A stretch of DNA of 64,000 bases. It comes from UBA4479 sp965216765 (GTDB taxonomy: Bacteria > Pseudomonadota > Alphaproteobacteria > Rhodospirillales > Casp-alpha2). Location: contig OZ244199.1 of the NCBI GenBank assembly GCA_965216765.1, positions 2,418,001-2,482,000 on the forward strand, given 5' to 3'. This document shows, piece after piece, positions 42,829 to 51,713 of the stretch; within the stretch, counting starts at the first letter, position 1, and each line of letters opens with the position of its first letter. The notes beneath the pieces are model-generated. The model had not been told where the DNA came from. It did not search any database and was given only the letters and a program-made list of their open reading frames with translations. The translations under genes and the position numbers were made by a program.

Positions 42829-43512
42829 ATGAGGGTCATGGCTGAAAATTGGGATACAGGCGCCGCGCTTGCGGCCGTCAAAGACGACATCGCCGAAGCC
42901 GCCCGAGAAGCCGGGCGCGACCCCATCGATGTTTCTCTGATTGCCGTTTCGAAAGTCCATGACGCGGAACGGATTCGCCCTGCGCTTGAGGCTGGGCACC
43001 GGTTGTATGGTGAGAACCGGGTCCAGGAAGCCGCTGGTAAATGGCCGGCCTTGCGCGAAGAATTTCCCGATTTGGTCCTGCATCTGATCGGGCCGCTGCA
43101 ATCGAACAAGACGAAACAGGCCGTCGAGATATTCGACGTCATCGAGTCCGTGGATCGCCCGAAGATCGCCCGCGCCCTCGCCGGTGAGTTCGAACGGGTC
43201 GGCCGCTCACTTCCGGTCTTTCTACAGGTCAATACAGGCGAGGAAGAACAAAAAGCCGGCGTGCTTCCCGCGGACATTGATGCTTTCGTGAAAGATTGCA
43301 CGGGAAACCTTGGTTTGGATGTCCGGGGTCTCATGTGTATCCCACCCGTCGATGAAGAACCCGCACTACACTTCAAATTGCTCGCTGACATGGCCGAAAG
43401 AAACGGTCTTTCCGGTCTAAGCATGGGCATGAGCGCGGATTTCCGGACGGCGATCTCCCTAGGGGCGACCCATGTGCGCATCGGCACGGCAATTTTCGGC
43501 ACGCGTACCTGA
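42829..43512 (+). CDS. yggS: YggS/PLPBP family pyridoxal phosphate-binding protein
   Basis: A 227-residue TIM-barrel with covalently bound PLP but no known catalytic turnover, involved in PLP homeostasis. The Lys-bearing segment LIAVSKVHDAERI and the phosphate-binding end GLSMGMSADFRTAISLGATHVRIGTAIFG are diagnostic. An ATG 9 bases further in is an alternative start. It is divergent from the ThiE-like gene and convergent with the L,D-transpeptidase. Confidence 0.93.
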   Translation: MRVMAENWDTGAALAAVKDDIAEAAREAGRDPIDVSLIAVSKVHDAERIRPALEAGHRLYGENRVQEAAGKWPALREEFPDLVLHLIGPLQSNKTKQAVEIFDVIESVDRPKIARALAGEFERVGRSLPVFLQVNTGEEEQKAGVLPADIDAFVKDCTGNLGLDVRGLMCIPPVDEEPALHFKLLADMAERNGLSGLSMGMSADFRTAISLGATHVRIGTAIFGTRT

Positions 43513-43524
43513 AACACGGCGTAT

Positions 43525-44049
43525 TCAGGCGGCATCATCGGCCGTAATCTCAATCGTCGTTTTGCAGCTCCAGTGCGGTAGTAATGAGAGCAAATCGGCT
43601 TTGGCGAGCGCGATGCAGCCTTCTGTCGGGGTGTAATCTGCCGACGCGACATGTATGAAAACCGCGCTGCCAAACCCCTTTCGGGCCGGCGCGTCATTGT
43701 GGCCGATCTCGATCACAACATCATACAGCCCGTCATCACGCCACATGCGTTCGTGGCTGGCACCGAACGGCAGCGTCACGGGGCAATTGTAAAGCGGATG
43801 CCCGGGCGCATCGCACCAGCCGTCGGATTCCGAAATTACGCGATTCGGTAGTTGGATTTCTGGTAGGACGTCTCTATCGGGACGAAAATACAGCCGCCGT
43901 AGCCGGAAAGTGCCGGTCGGCGTGGCGCCGTCGCCTTCGCGCTTGTCGACGCGGATGCCGCCCTTGCCGAGGGCACATCTAAAACGCTCGCCGCCGAAAC
44001 GTAAAATGCGGTCGGGGGTTACGAGAATATCCATGCGCGACTTCACCAT
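43525..44049 (-). CDS. L,D-transpeptidase family (YkuD-domain) protein
   Basis: A 174-residue protein with a YkuD catalytic domain. The His and Cys residues occur in HVASADYTPTEGCIAL, the family's H-x(n)-GC motif. No signal peptide is visible, and only the catalytic domain is present, so export is uncertain; related alphaproteobacterial proteins also lack an obvious signal. The typical role is 3-3 cross-linking of peptidoglycan or lipoprotein attachment. It starts 15 bases after the hypothetical gene upstream on the same strand. Confidence 0.9.
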   Translation of the reverse strand: MVKSRMDILVTPDRILRFGGERFRCALGKGGIRVDKREGDGATPTGTFRLRRLYFRPDRDVLPEIQLPNRVISESDGWCDAPGHPLYNCPVTLPFGASHERMWRDDGLYDVVIEIGHNDAPARKGFGSAVFIHVASADYTPTEGCIALAKADLLSLLPHWSCKTTIEITADDAA

Positions 44050-44064
44050 GCCGCAAAGAGTCCG

Positions 44065-44778
44065 TCAAAGTGAGGATAGCTGAGACGGTGAATTGGCGTA
44101 GGCATTCGGAACATTTGCAACGGCCATATAGGCACGCGACGCCGCGCGGATATCATCACTAAGAACAGCGACGTCGGTGGTGCGATCGGCGCGCGCGGCC
44201 CATCGTTCTTGTTGCGCCAGGAGCGGCCCGGCATCCGGTGGCGGCAGGTCCGGACCGGCATCCAGCGTGGGCGGCGCCGGCGTTGCGGCCGGGGTCTCGC
44301 CGTTCTGCGCCCAATCGATCTCGCCGCGTGCCCATACACTGATCGGATCGTTCGGGTCGAAGATGCCGGATGTGTTCTCCGTCTCCGCGACGGCAGTAGC
44401 CTCGGTGTTGGCCGACATGCCCGTCCAGTCGGCAACATGGGCGCCGATATCCTTGCCGGTCGACTCTTCGATCGCAATATTGGCAAGTGCGCCGATGATT
44501 CCGAGCGGGCCGAAGAAAAGCGTCGAGCCGATGACACGTGGTGCGGCGGCGATATCGTCGCCGGTTTGTTCGCGGTATATCGTCGAGACAACAGGGATAT
44601 GCTGCAATGGGTTGATGGTGTCGATCAGATCGCCGAACGTAAAACCGTCATCACCGAAGACAGACCATTCCCCTTCGGTCGTATCTTCTATTCCCTCCGG
44701 CGTCAGTGCGATCTCGGTGGGGTCGGTCCGTCTTTGCACCGGTGCATATGTTGCCGTTGCTTCTTGAACGCTCGTCAT
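44065..44778 (-). CDS. Conserved hypothetical protein with a membrane-associating segment and Pro-rich region
   Basis: A 237-residue protein. Its middle part (about residues 45-120) has FTFGDLIDTINPLQHIPVV and TIYREQTGDDI, followed by a glycine/hydrophobic stretch (STLFFGPLGIIGALANIAI) and STGKDIGAHVADW. I recall similar INPLQHIPVV-type domains in many Alphaproteobacteria, without known function. The C-terminal half is low-complexity with a Pro-rich run (PAATPAPPT, PDLPPPDAGP) and a charged helix. The ATG at 44778 was chosen because the domain begins soon after; the upstream extension is Cys-rich and unlike the rest. It may be co-transcribed with the L,D-transpeptidase. Confidence 0.7.
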   Translation of the reverse strand: MTSVQEATATYAPVQRRTDPTEIALTPEGIEDTTEGEWSVFGDDGFTFGDLIDTINPLQHIPVVSTIYREQTGDDIAAAPRVIGSTLFFGPLGIIGALANIAIEESTGKDIGAHVADWTGMSANTEATAVAETENTSGIFDPNDPISVWARGEIDWAQNGETPAATPAPPTLDAGPDLPPPDAGPLLAQQERWAARADRTTDVAVLSDDIRAASRAYMAVANVPNAYANSPSQLSSL

Positions 44779-44916
44779 GCGTCTGTTCTCCACTGTCCCG
44801 CAGTGAACAACGCAAGAGCTATGCCAAGATAGCACGTTGATTTTACATGATTTTCCAAACCTGTAAGACAATGGAATCGAGCGCCCGGCAGGATTTACCC
44901 GGCAGAGTCCGGCCGT

Positions 44917-46083
44917 TCAGAATTGATGGCCAGATCGTTTTGCCTTGGTTTGCAGATAGAATTCGTTGTGCTCGTTGGAAGGGAAGGCATGGTGGACACG
45001 CTCGGTCACATCGACACCGTACCGCTGCAACGCATCGACTTTGTCCGGATTGTTCGTCATTAGGCGGATGCCGCCGATGCCGAGAAGCTTCAGCATCCTG
45101 GCTGCCGGCAGGTAAACCCGTTCATCGGCATCAAAGCCGAGCTGCTCGTTCGCGTCGACCGTATCGAAACCGCTGTCTTGCAACTCATATGCACGTAGCT
45201 TGTTGATCAAGCCGATTCCCCGACCTTCCTGCGCGAGATAAAGAAGAACGCCGGCGCCTGCGGCTTTAATTTCTTCCAGGGCACCGTGCAGCTGGTCGCC
45301 GCAATCGCAACGAAGACTGCCAAGCAGGTCGCCGGTAAAGCATTCCGAATGAAGACGCACCAAGACCGGCTGCGTCGGGTCCGGCTGCCCGATGACGATT
45401 GCAAGGTGCTCGCGGCCGCCGTCCGCAGGACGGAACGCGACGATGCGTGTGTTTTCGGCGTTTCCGACGGGAACCCGTGCTTCGGCGACTTTCGTGAGAT
45501 TGCGGTCCGCGGCACGTTCGAACTGGAATACGTCGCCGGTGTCGACACTCAAGAAATCGTGGCGGTGTGCCCAGGCGATCGGATCGCCGACGTCGGTGAT
45601 CGGAGCGATCACAGCAGCGGGTAATAAGCGGGCAACCTTCGTCAGGACGACAGCGGCGGCGGCGCCGTCGTGTCCCGGTTCTTCGCGGACGGTGACGGAT
45701 AGGCGCTCGCGCAATTCCACACTCGGGGGTGCCGAGGACAAGGGGTCGGCAATGGTGCGGATATCGTCGACGGCAAGGCCGTCGATCCCCGAGATGATCG
45801 CGATTTTGCCCGCCGCGACGGCAAGGTCCAGAACGGCGGCGCGGCGCGCCGTGATGGCGAGAACCGGATCGTGACCGGCCAGCTTGCGCATCTCTTCGAC
45901 GCTTTCCGGCCGCATGGTTTCGGCGGCCATGGCGACATAAACGTGCCCGCCGCCACCGATCAAGGTTACGGGACGGCCGCGGCGTAACTCGCCAATAGCC
46001 CGCTCAACGGCGAGAATTGTAAAGGGCGCCCGGCTGGCAGGCGCTTCATTGATATCTGTGATCTTGCCTTCGCGGCTCTTCAT
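44917..46083 (-). CDS. ribA: GTP cyclohydrolase II RibA with degenerate RibB-like N-terminal domain
   Basis: A 388-residue protein. The C-terminal half (from about 200) is a complete GTP cyclohydrolase II, the first enzyme of riboflavin synthesis: zinc cysteines in CFTGDLLGSLRCDCG, the active-site region LYLAQEGRGIGL, and LMTNNPDK. The N-terminal half follows the DHBP-synthase (RibB) outline (ILAVERAIGELRRGRPV, VAMAAETMRPESV) but has lost the acidic metal-binding motif (DDEDRENEGD type), so it is probably inactive. No FMN riboswitch is seen upstream. An in-frame TTG at 46095 is an alternative start. Confidence 0.93.
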   Translation of the reverse strand: MKSREGKITDINEAPASRAPFTILAVERAIGELRRGRPVTLIGGGGHVYVAMAAETMRPESVEEMRKLAGHDPVLAITARRAAVLDLAVAAGKIAIISGIDGLAVDDIRTIADPLSSAPPSVELRERLSVTVREEPGHDGAAAAVVLTKVARLLPAAVIAPITDVGDPIAWAHRHDFLSVDTGDVFQFERAADRNLTKVAEARVPVGNAENTRIVAFRPADGGREHLAIVIGQPDPTQPVLVRLHSECFTGDLLGSLRCDCGDQLHGALEEIKAAGAGVLLYLAQEGRGIGLINKLRAYELQDSGFDTVDANEQLGFDADERVYLPAARMLKLLGIGGIRLMTNNPDKVDALQRYGVDVTERVHHAFPSNEHNEFYLQTKAKRSGHQF

Positions 46084-46184
46084 GGGAGCGACCAATGCCT
46101 TTTAGAACGGACCGGCCTATTATATAAGGCATACGCGAGGAAACGCCATATATTGCGAGCACTTGCGCTGCAAGAGGTTGTAAC

Positions 46185-46874
46185 ATGAGCAACGGTAAGA
46201 AGATATTGGTCGTCGATGACGACGAAGAGTTGGTAGGAATGCTCGGCGAGCAGCTGAAGCTGCACGAAGAGTTCCAGGTCACGACGGCGCTGTCCGGTGC
46301 GGATTGTCTCGTAGCGGCGAAAGATGCGAACTTCGACGTTATTCTGCTCGATGTCGGCCTGCCCGACATGGATGGCCGCGAAGCGTGCCGACTAATGCGG
46401 CGTAATGGCGTGCGGGCACCGATCATCATGCTGACCGGAGCCGATACCGATGCCGATACGATTTTGGGCCTTGATGCAGGGGCCAACGACTATGTTACCA
46501 AGCCGTTCAAGCTGGGCGTCTTGCTGGCGCGGCTGCGCGCCCACATCCGGCAGCACGAGCGCAGCGACGATGCGGTCTTTGCCATCGGCCCCTACACGTT
46601 CCAACCGGCCAACAAGCTATTGGTGCGTGAAGCCGATCAACGCAAGGTCCGCCTGACGGACAAGGAAACGGCGATCCTCAAGTATCTCTATCGTGCCGGC
46701 GACGCGCCGGTGGCGAGGGAAAAACTGCTTGATGAAGTTTGGGGCTACAATGCCGCGGTGACGACGCACACGCTGGAAACCCACGTCTATCGTCTGCGCC
46801 AGAAGATCGAGGCGGATCCGTCGAACGCGAAGCTATTGGTGACGGAACCCGGCGGCTACAAACTCATCCCGTAG
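46185..46874 (+). CDS. OmpR/PhoB-family response regulator (orphan)
   Basis: A 229-residue two-component regulator. The receiver has the acidic pocket ILVVDDDEE (residues 7-15), phospho-acceptor Asp 56 in VILLDVGLPDMDG, and the Lys in YVTKPF. The C-terminal winged-helix domain includes RLTDKETAILKYLY, then LETHVYRLRQKIE, as in PhoB/OmpR. No sensor kinase gene lies nearby, so its partner is elsewhere. It stands between divergent ribA and convergent lolA. Confidence 0.94.
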   Translation: MSNGKKILVVDDDEELVGMLGEQLKLHEEFQVTTALSGADCLVAAKDANFDVILLDVGLPDMDGREACRLMRRNGVRAPIIMLTGADTDADTILGLDAGANDYVTKPFKLGVLLARLRAHIRQHERSDDAVFAIGPYTFQPANKLLVREADQRKVRLTDKETAILKYLYRAGDAPVAREKLLDEVWGYNAAVTTHTLETHVYRLRQKIEADPSNAKLLVTEPGGYKLIP

Positions 46875-46888
46875 TAGCCGAGCCAAGG

Positions 46889-47521
46889 TCAGTCGAAGAA
46901 CGTGGGCGGCGAGAATTCCACGTCCGGCATCGGAAAACCAAAGCGCGGATCGATCAGGGTGACGTTGGTAACGACGCCTTGAGCATCGACGATAACCCAT
47001 TTCCTGAGCACGATGGGATTGTCCGAGAACACCAGCGTCAACTCGCCGGCGAGCGGATCACGGCGCTGAACCAGACTGACTCGGATCGTCTGCGCCGCAT
47101 GCTCAAACCCTGTCACGATGACGTCGTCGCCGGCGAAATCGAATTTGTCGCGCAGCAAGAATGCCACGGGGGTGTCTTCTAGCGCGATGTGCTGAACGTC
47201 TTTCAGCTCCGTATCGACATAACTGAGATACGATCCGTTAGCGACGATCAACACCGGGGTTGGCGGCTTGTATTCGATACGCAGCCGTTTCGGGCGTTCC
47301 AGGTAGAGTGTTCCCTCGCCGGTATCGCCTGTCGAAGAGATCTGCAGAAAGTCCGCTTTCAGCGTTGTGATCTGGTTCAGGTAAGCCGAGACTTTATCCA
47401 GGCCTTCGCGGATATCCGGGGTCACCTTGATGGCGTCCGCAGCCTTCACAGGGGCCGCGAAACCGAGCACCAGTACGAATGCCGTCAGCGTCAAAAACCG
47501 GAATCTCATAAGTCTACTCAT
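46889..47521 (-). CDS. lolA: Outer-membrane lipoprotein carrier LolA
   Basis: A 210-residue periplasmic chaperone that shuttles lipoproteins from the LolCDE transporter to LolB. A Sec signal of about 27 residues ends at VKAADA. The mature part has the LolA pattern LKADFLQISSTGDTGEGTLYLERPKRLRIEY. It is 128 bases after ftsK, an ftsK-lolA pairing found throughout Proteobacteria. Confidence 0.93.
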   Translation of the reverse strand: MSRLMRFRFLTLTAFVLVLGFAAPVKAADAIKVTPDIREGLDKVSAYLNQITTLKADFLQISSTGDTGEGTLYLERPKRLRIEYKPPTPVLIVANGSYLSYVDTELKDVQHIALEDTPVAFLLRDKFDFAGDDVIVTGFEHAAQTIRVSLVQRRDPLAGELTLVFSDNPIVLRKWVIVDAQGVVTNVTLIDPRFGFPMPDVEFSPPTFFD

Positions 47522-47649
47522 GCTCGGCGTTCTAGGCGGATATTGTGGCGAGGTAAAGGCGCAAGACGGCTCTTCGTCCTCGAATTCCGGGCGAATGCCT
47601 GAGTGTTGGGAGTAACGCGATTTATGGCGCTGTAGGGATAGAGCGGGGT

Positions 47650-50088
47650 TTAGGCGGAATGATCGCCGATCAGAACTTCGCGGCGGCCGACGCGGTTGGC
47701 GGCGCTGACGACCCCTTCGCGTTCCATGGTCTCGATGATCCGGGCGGCGCGGTTATAGCCGATTTGGAAATGACGCTGAATGAAGCTGGTTGAGGCCTTG
47801 CCTTCACGGGCGACCAGGGCCACGGCCTGATCGTAGTGTTCGTCGTAGTCGCTGTTGCCGCCGCCGGGCCCGGTCTCGCCGAACATCGCTTCGCCGTTAT
47901 CTTCGGTGACGTCGTCAATGTACCGCGGCGAGGCCTGCGCCTTGAGGTGTTCGACGATGCCTTCGACTTCCTGGTCCGAAACAAACGGTCCGTGGACGCG
48001 CGAAATACGCCCGCCGCCGGCCATGTACAGCATGTCACCCTGACCCAGTAGCTGTTCCGCGCCTTGCTCGCCGAGGATAGTGCGGCTGTCGATCTTGGAC
48101 GTTACCTGGAAACTGATACGCGACGGGAAGTTGGCTTTGATAGTGCCGGTGATGACATCGACCGACGGGCGCTGCGTCGCCATCATCAGGTGAATGCCGG
48201 CAGCACGCGCCATTTGCGCCAGGCGCTGGATGGCGGCTTCCACGTCTTTGCCGGCGACCAGCATCAGGTCGGCCATTTCGTCGACGACGACAACGATATA
48301 CGGAAGCTCGTCCATGGGAAGCGGTACGTCTTCGTGGATCGGCTTACCTTGCTCGTCGAAGCCGGTCTGCACGGTGCGGCTCAGTTGTTCGCCCTTCTTA
48401 CGGGCTTCCTTCAGACGCTGGTTGTAGCCACCGATATTGCGGACGCCGAGTTGGCTCATGGCGCGGTAGCGGTCTTCCATCTCGCGGACGACCCATTTCA
48501 GCGCGACCACCGCTTTCGTCGGGTCGGTGACGACCGGTGTCAGCAGATGCGGAATGTCCTGATAGACCGACAGCTCGAGCATCTTCGGGTCGATCATGAT
48601 GAATTTGCATTTGTCGGGCGACAGATTGAACAGCAGTGACAAAATCATCGTGTTCATGGCGACCGATTTACCGGAGCCTGTGGTGCCCGCGATCAGCAGG
48701 TGCGGCATGCGCGCCAGGTCGACGGTGACGGGCGCGCCGCCGATGTCCTTGCCCAGCGCCAGCGGCAATTCCGCTTTGGTCTTTTCGAAATCGCTCGATG
48801 CCAACAGCTCTCGAAGATGCACCATCTCGCGGCCGGCGTTCGGCAGTTCGATGCCGATCACGTTGCGGCCCGGCACGACGGCGACGCGTACCGAAACAGC
48901 GCTCATGGAACGAGCGATATCGTCGGAAAGGCCGATGACGCGCGATGTCTTAGTGCCCGGTGCCGGCTCAAGCTCGTACAGCGTGACGACAGGACCCGGG
49001 CGGACCTTCACGATCTCGCCTTTTACGCCGTACTCCTCGAGTACGGTCGAAAGATAGCGCGCGTTCTGCTGCAGCGCCTCGCGGCTCTCGCGGGAGTCCT
49101 CGCGCTTTGTGACTTTCAGATCCAAGAGATCCAGCGGCGGCGTACTGTAGCCGTCGTCTCCACCGAGCGGCAGGGCGCGTTGGCGCTGCGCTTGCGCTTT
49201 CTTGCCGGGCTTCAGAATAGATTTCTTGGCATCGACGAGCGGTGCCTTGGCCGGTTTCGGTTCGCTGTCCTCGACCACTTCATAGTCGTCGTAAATATCG
49301 TTTTCGTCTTCGTCGGTATAATTGGTTTCGTCTTCGTCAACGTCATCTTGGCCAACGACGATCTCTTCATCGAAACGTTTGCGCAGCGCGGTGCCCGTTT
49401 CCCAGGCTTTGTTGCCGAAGGCTTGTGTCGCACCCGCGGCTTGACGCGCGGCGGCATATCCTTGGCGAGAGAAGCGCCAAGACGCACGTGCGGCGGCAAT
49501 CCAATCTGACGGGCGCATGCCAAGGGCGATGATGGCGGCGGCGAATGCCAACGCGCGCATGGTCCATGTGACGATCAGCGCACCTTCGGCTAGACCGACA
49601 CGACCGGCCCAGACGATTAACTCGTCCAGCGCTAAAGATCCCATGACGCCACCCAAACCGACGGCAAGGGGCCAACCGTCCGGTGCACCGGACGCGGCGA
49701 GTGCGAGACTGGAGAGCAAAACGGCCAGCACCAGCCAGCCGATACGGCTTGCCGGGCGTGATAGCGTGCCGTGCGTATAAATCATGGCCGACCACACGCC
49801 CATGGTGACGGGCACCAGCATGGCGGCGTAGCCGACGGTCTGCAGGGCGACATCGGCGAACACGGCGCCCCAGGCTCCGAGAATATTAATGGCACGGTTG
49901 TCGGTGGCGCTGTTCCAAGACGGATCGCCCGGCGCATAAGACAGAAGGGCCGCGGCTGTGGCTGTCGCTGCACACAATAAGAGGAGACTGACGGCCTGCC
50001 AGCCGCGGCGGCGCAATTCCACCACCATCGCCGCCGGCAGGAGCGGGTCTGAAGCCTTGTTGATAGCGCTTGAGCGAAGAACGGTCAT
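47650..50088 (-). CDS. ftsK: DNA translocase FtsK
   Basis: An 812-residue septal DNA pump. The N-terminal 200 residues contain several membrane helices (for example VSLLLLCAATATAAALL and VGYAAMLVPVTMGVW). An acidic linker (DDVDEDETNYTDEDENDIYDD) follows. The motor has Walker A GTTGSGKS at about 468-475, and the C-terminal gamma domain (about 70 residues, SFIQRHFQIGYNRAARIIETME) binds polar KOPS-like sequences and activates XerCD. I chose the ATG at 50088; the 26-residue extension to 50166 lacks similarity to FtsK. Confidence 0.95.
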   Translation of the reverse strand: MTVLRSSAINKASDPLLPAAMVVELRRRGWQAVSLLLLCAATATAAALLSYAPGDPSWNSATDNRAINILGAWGAVFADVALQTVGYAAMLVPVTMGVWSAMIYTHGTLSRPASRIGWLVLAVLLSSLALAASGAPDGWPLAVGLGGVMGSLALDELIVWAGRVGLAEGALIVTWTMRALAFAAAIIALGMRPSDWIAAARASWRFSRQGYAAARQAAGATQAFGNKAWETGTALRKRFDEEIVVGQDDVDEDETNYTDEDENDIYDDYEVVEDSEPKPAKAPLVDAKKSILKPGKKAQAQRQRALPLGGDDGYSTPPLDLLDLKVTKREDSRESREALQQNARYLSTVLEEYGVKGEIVKVRPGPVVTLYELEPAPGTKTSRVIGLSDDIARSMSAVSVRVAVVPGRNVIGIELPNAGREMVHLRELLASSDFEKTKAELPLALGKDIGGAPVTVDLARMPHLLIAGTTGSGKSVAMNTMILSLLFNLSPDKCKFIMIDPKMLELSVYQDIPHLLTPVVTDPTKAVVALKWVVREMEDRYRAMSQLGVRNIGGYNQRLKEARKKGEQLSRTVQTGFDEQGKPIHEDVPLPMDELPYIVVVVDEMADLMLVAGKDVEAAIQRLAQMARAAGIHLMMATQRPSVDVITGTIKANFPSRISFQVTSKIDSRTILGEQGAEQLLGQGDMLYMAGGGRISRVHGPFVSDQEVEGIVEHLKAQASPRYIDDVTEDNGEAMFGETGPGGGNSDYDEHYDQAVALVAREGKASTSFIQRHFQIGYNRAARIIETMEREGVVSAANRVGRREVLIGDHSA

Positions 50089-50280
50089 GAACCCGTCGTA
50101 AGCCCCGTTTATTGACAGAAAGTTAACAAAATGAAGGGCACACAAAAGCCGCGATACATCGCGCATTAATGCAAATTAACCACTAAATATCGGGTACTTA
50201 GGTGGACATGTTCTTCTGGCGTCTAAGGGTGCCACCAAGGGATTGGCTACAGATTCGTGCCAAAGGCATAAAAAAAGAGA

Positions 50281-50305
50281 AAGCCGGGCGGAAACCGCCC
50301 GGCTT
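50281..50305 (-). terminator. Rho-independent terminator of glnK-amtB
   Basis: AAGCCGGGCGG pairs with CCGCCCGGCTT around an AAA loop (11 bp). On the minus strand it is followed by TTTCTCTTTTTTAT, a run that acts as a U-tract. It is the second of two hairpins downstream of amtB. Confidence 0.85.
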
Positions 50306-50320
50306 AAGGTAGATAAGTTG

Positions 50321-50348
50321 AAGGCCGGACGGTAAACCGTCCGGCCTT
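50321..50348 (-). terminator. Second strong hairpin after amtB
   Basis: AAGGCCGGACGGT pairs with ACCGTCCGGCCTT around a 2-base loop (13 bp). It lies 32 bases after the amtB stop and 15 bases before the U-tract hairpin. It has no own U-tract; the pair may form a tandem terminator or an mRNA 3'-stability element. Confidence 0.7.
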
Positions 50349-50380
50349 CTGGGGAGAACCGTCTGTCCTCGGAGGGAGGA

Positions 50381-51703
50381 TCAGAGGGTTTGGGAGCCTT
50401 TGAATTCGGGATAGGCTTCCATGCCGAGTTCGCTGGTATCGAGACCTGCGGTCTCATCTTCTTCGCTGCAACGGATACCCATGGTGACCTTGAGGATCAT
50501 CCAGATAATCGCGCTGGCGATGAAGACAAATGCACCGATCGAAACGATACCGATGATTTGCGTCGTGAAGCCCGCCTCTCCGTTCGTGAACGGAACCGCG
50601 AACGTGCCCCAGATGCCGGCCACCAAGTGGACCGAGATCGCGCCGACGACGTCGTCGATTTTCAACTTGTCGAGCAGCGGGACGAAGATCACGACCAAGA
50701 TACCGCCAACGGCGCCGATGACCAGAGCGGCCAGAAGCGACGGAGCAAGCGGTTCGGCAGTGATGGAGACCAGACCGGCCAGGGCACCGTTGAGGGCCAT
50801 GGTCAAGTCGACCTTTTTGTACATGATCTGCGACAGGATCATCGCGGCGATCACGCCACCGGCTGCAGCCGTGTTGGTGTTGATGTAGATGGTCGAGATG
50901 GCGATGGCGTCGGCGCCTGTACCAAGTGCCAGCTGCGAACCACCGTTGAAGCCGAACCAGCCCATCCACAGGATGAACGTACCGATCGTCGCGAGCGGCA
51001 AATTAGCACCCGGCATCGGGTTGACCCGACCGTCGGACGTGTACTTGCCGAGGCGCGGACCGAGGATGATGGCCCCAGCGAGAGCGGCCCAACCACCGGT
51101 CGAGTGCACGATGGTCGACCCCGCAAAGTCGGAGAAGCCCATCTCGGACAGCCAGCCGCCGCCCCACTGCCACGAACCCTGGATCGGGTAGATAATACCC
51201 GTCAGGACGACTGTGAAGATAAGGAACGGCCACAGCTTGATACGCTCGGCGAGCGTACCGGATACGATCGACGCGGTTGCCGCGACGAACACCATCTGGA
51301 AGAACCAGTCGGAAGCTGCGGCATAGCCACCGGCTTCGAACGGACCGTCGGCTTCAGCCGCCGGCGCACCCCACAACGAGAACGAGCCCATGTAACCGGC
51401 ATCGACGCCATCGTACATAAGGTTGTAACCGAGCAGGAAGTACATGATGGCGGCGACGGAGAACAACGAGATGTTCTTCAGAAGCTGCATCGTGGTGTTC
51501 TTGGAGCGAACCAAACCGGCTTCGAGCATGGCAAAACCAGCAGCCATCCAGAACACGAGAACGCCGTGGAGCATGAAGCTCAGTGTGTTGAAGATGTATT
51601 GGACTTCACCGTCCACTTCGGCTTTCGCCGTGGACGCAAAGCCCGCGATCACCATCGAAACGACGGCGAACGGCAGAACTTTTACAAGAAAACTTTTCAT
51701 CAT
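50381..51703 (-). CDS. amtB: Ammonium transporter AmtB
   Basis: A 440-residue membrane channel for ammonia/ammonium. It begins with a signal-like segment (SFLVKVLPFAVVSMVIAGFA) that is probably cleaved, followed by about 11 transmembrane helices (e.g. GVLVFWMAAGFAMLEAGLVRSKNT, and STGGWAALAGAI with the pore region). It is 10 bases after glnK. AmtB is inhibited when non-uridylylated GlnK binds its cytosolic face. Confidence 0.96.
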   Translation of the reverse strand: MMKSFLVKVLPFAVVSMVIAGFASTAKAEVDGEVQYIFNTLSFMLHGVLVFWMAAGFAMLEAGLVRSKNTTMQLLKNISLFSVAAIMYFLLGYNLMYDGVDAGYMGSFSLWGAPAAEADGPFEAGGYAAASDWFFQMVFVAATASIVSGTLAERIKLWPFLIFTVVLTGIIYPIQGSWQWGGGWLSEMGFSDFAGSTIVHSTGGWAALAGAIILGPRLGKYTSDGRVNPMPGANLPLATIGTFILWMGWFGFNGGSQLALGTGADAIAISTIYINTNTAAAGGVIAAMILSQIMYKKVDLTMALNGALAGLVSITAEPLAPSLLAALVIGAVGGILVVIFVPLLDKLKIDDVVGAISVHLVAGIWGTFAVPFTNGEAGFTTQIIGIVSIGAFVFIASAIIWMILKVTMGIRCSEEDETAGLDTSELGMEAYPEFKGSQTL

Positions 51704-51713
51704 TAGACCCCTC

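Noticed and set aside
46084..46184. FMN riboswitch before ribA
   Set aside because: No RFN-type conserved blocks are visible in the 101 bases between ribA and the regulator gene.
50166..50181. TTAA, 6 bases, TTAACC upstream of ftsK as a CtrA box
   Set aside because: The spacer is 6 and not 7 bases. A second TTAAC nearby (50123) has no partner. Not enough to call a site.
50390..51706. 438-codon open frame opposite amtB
   Set aside because: It is a mirror of amtB, with Asp/Arg/His-rich low-complexity translation and no ribosome-binding site.
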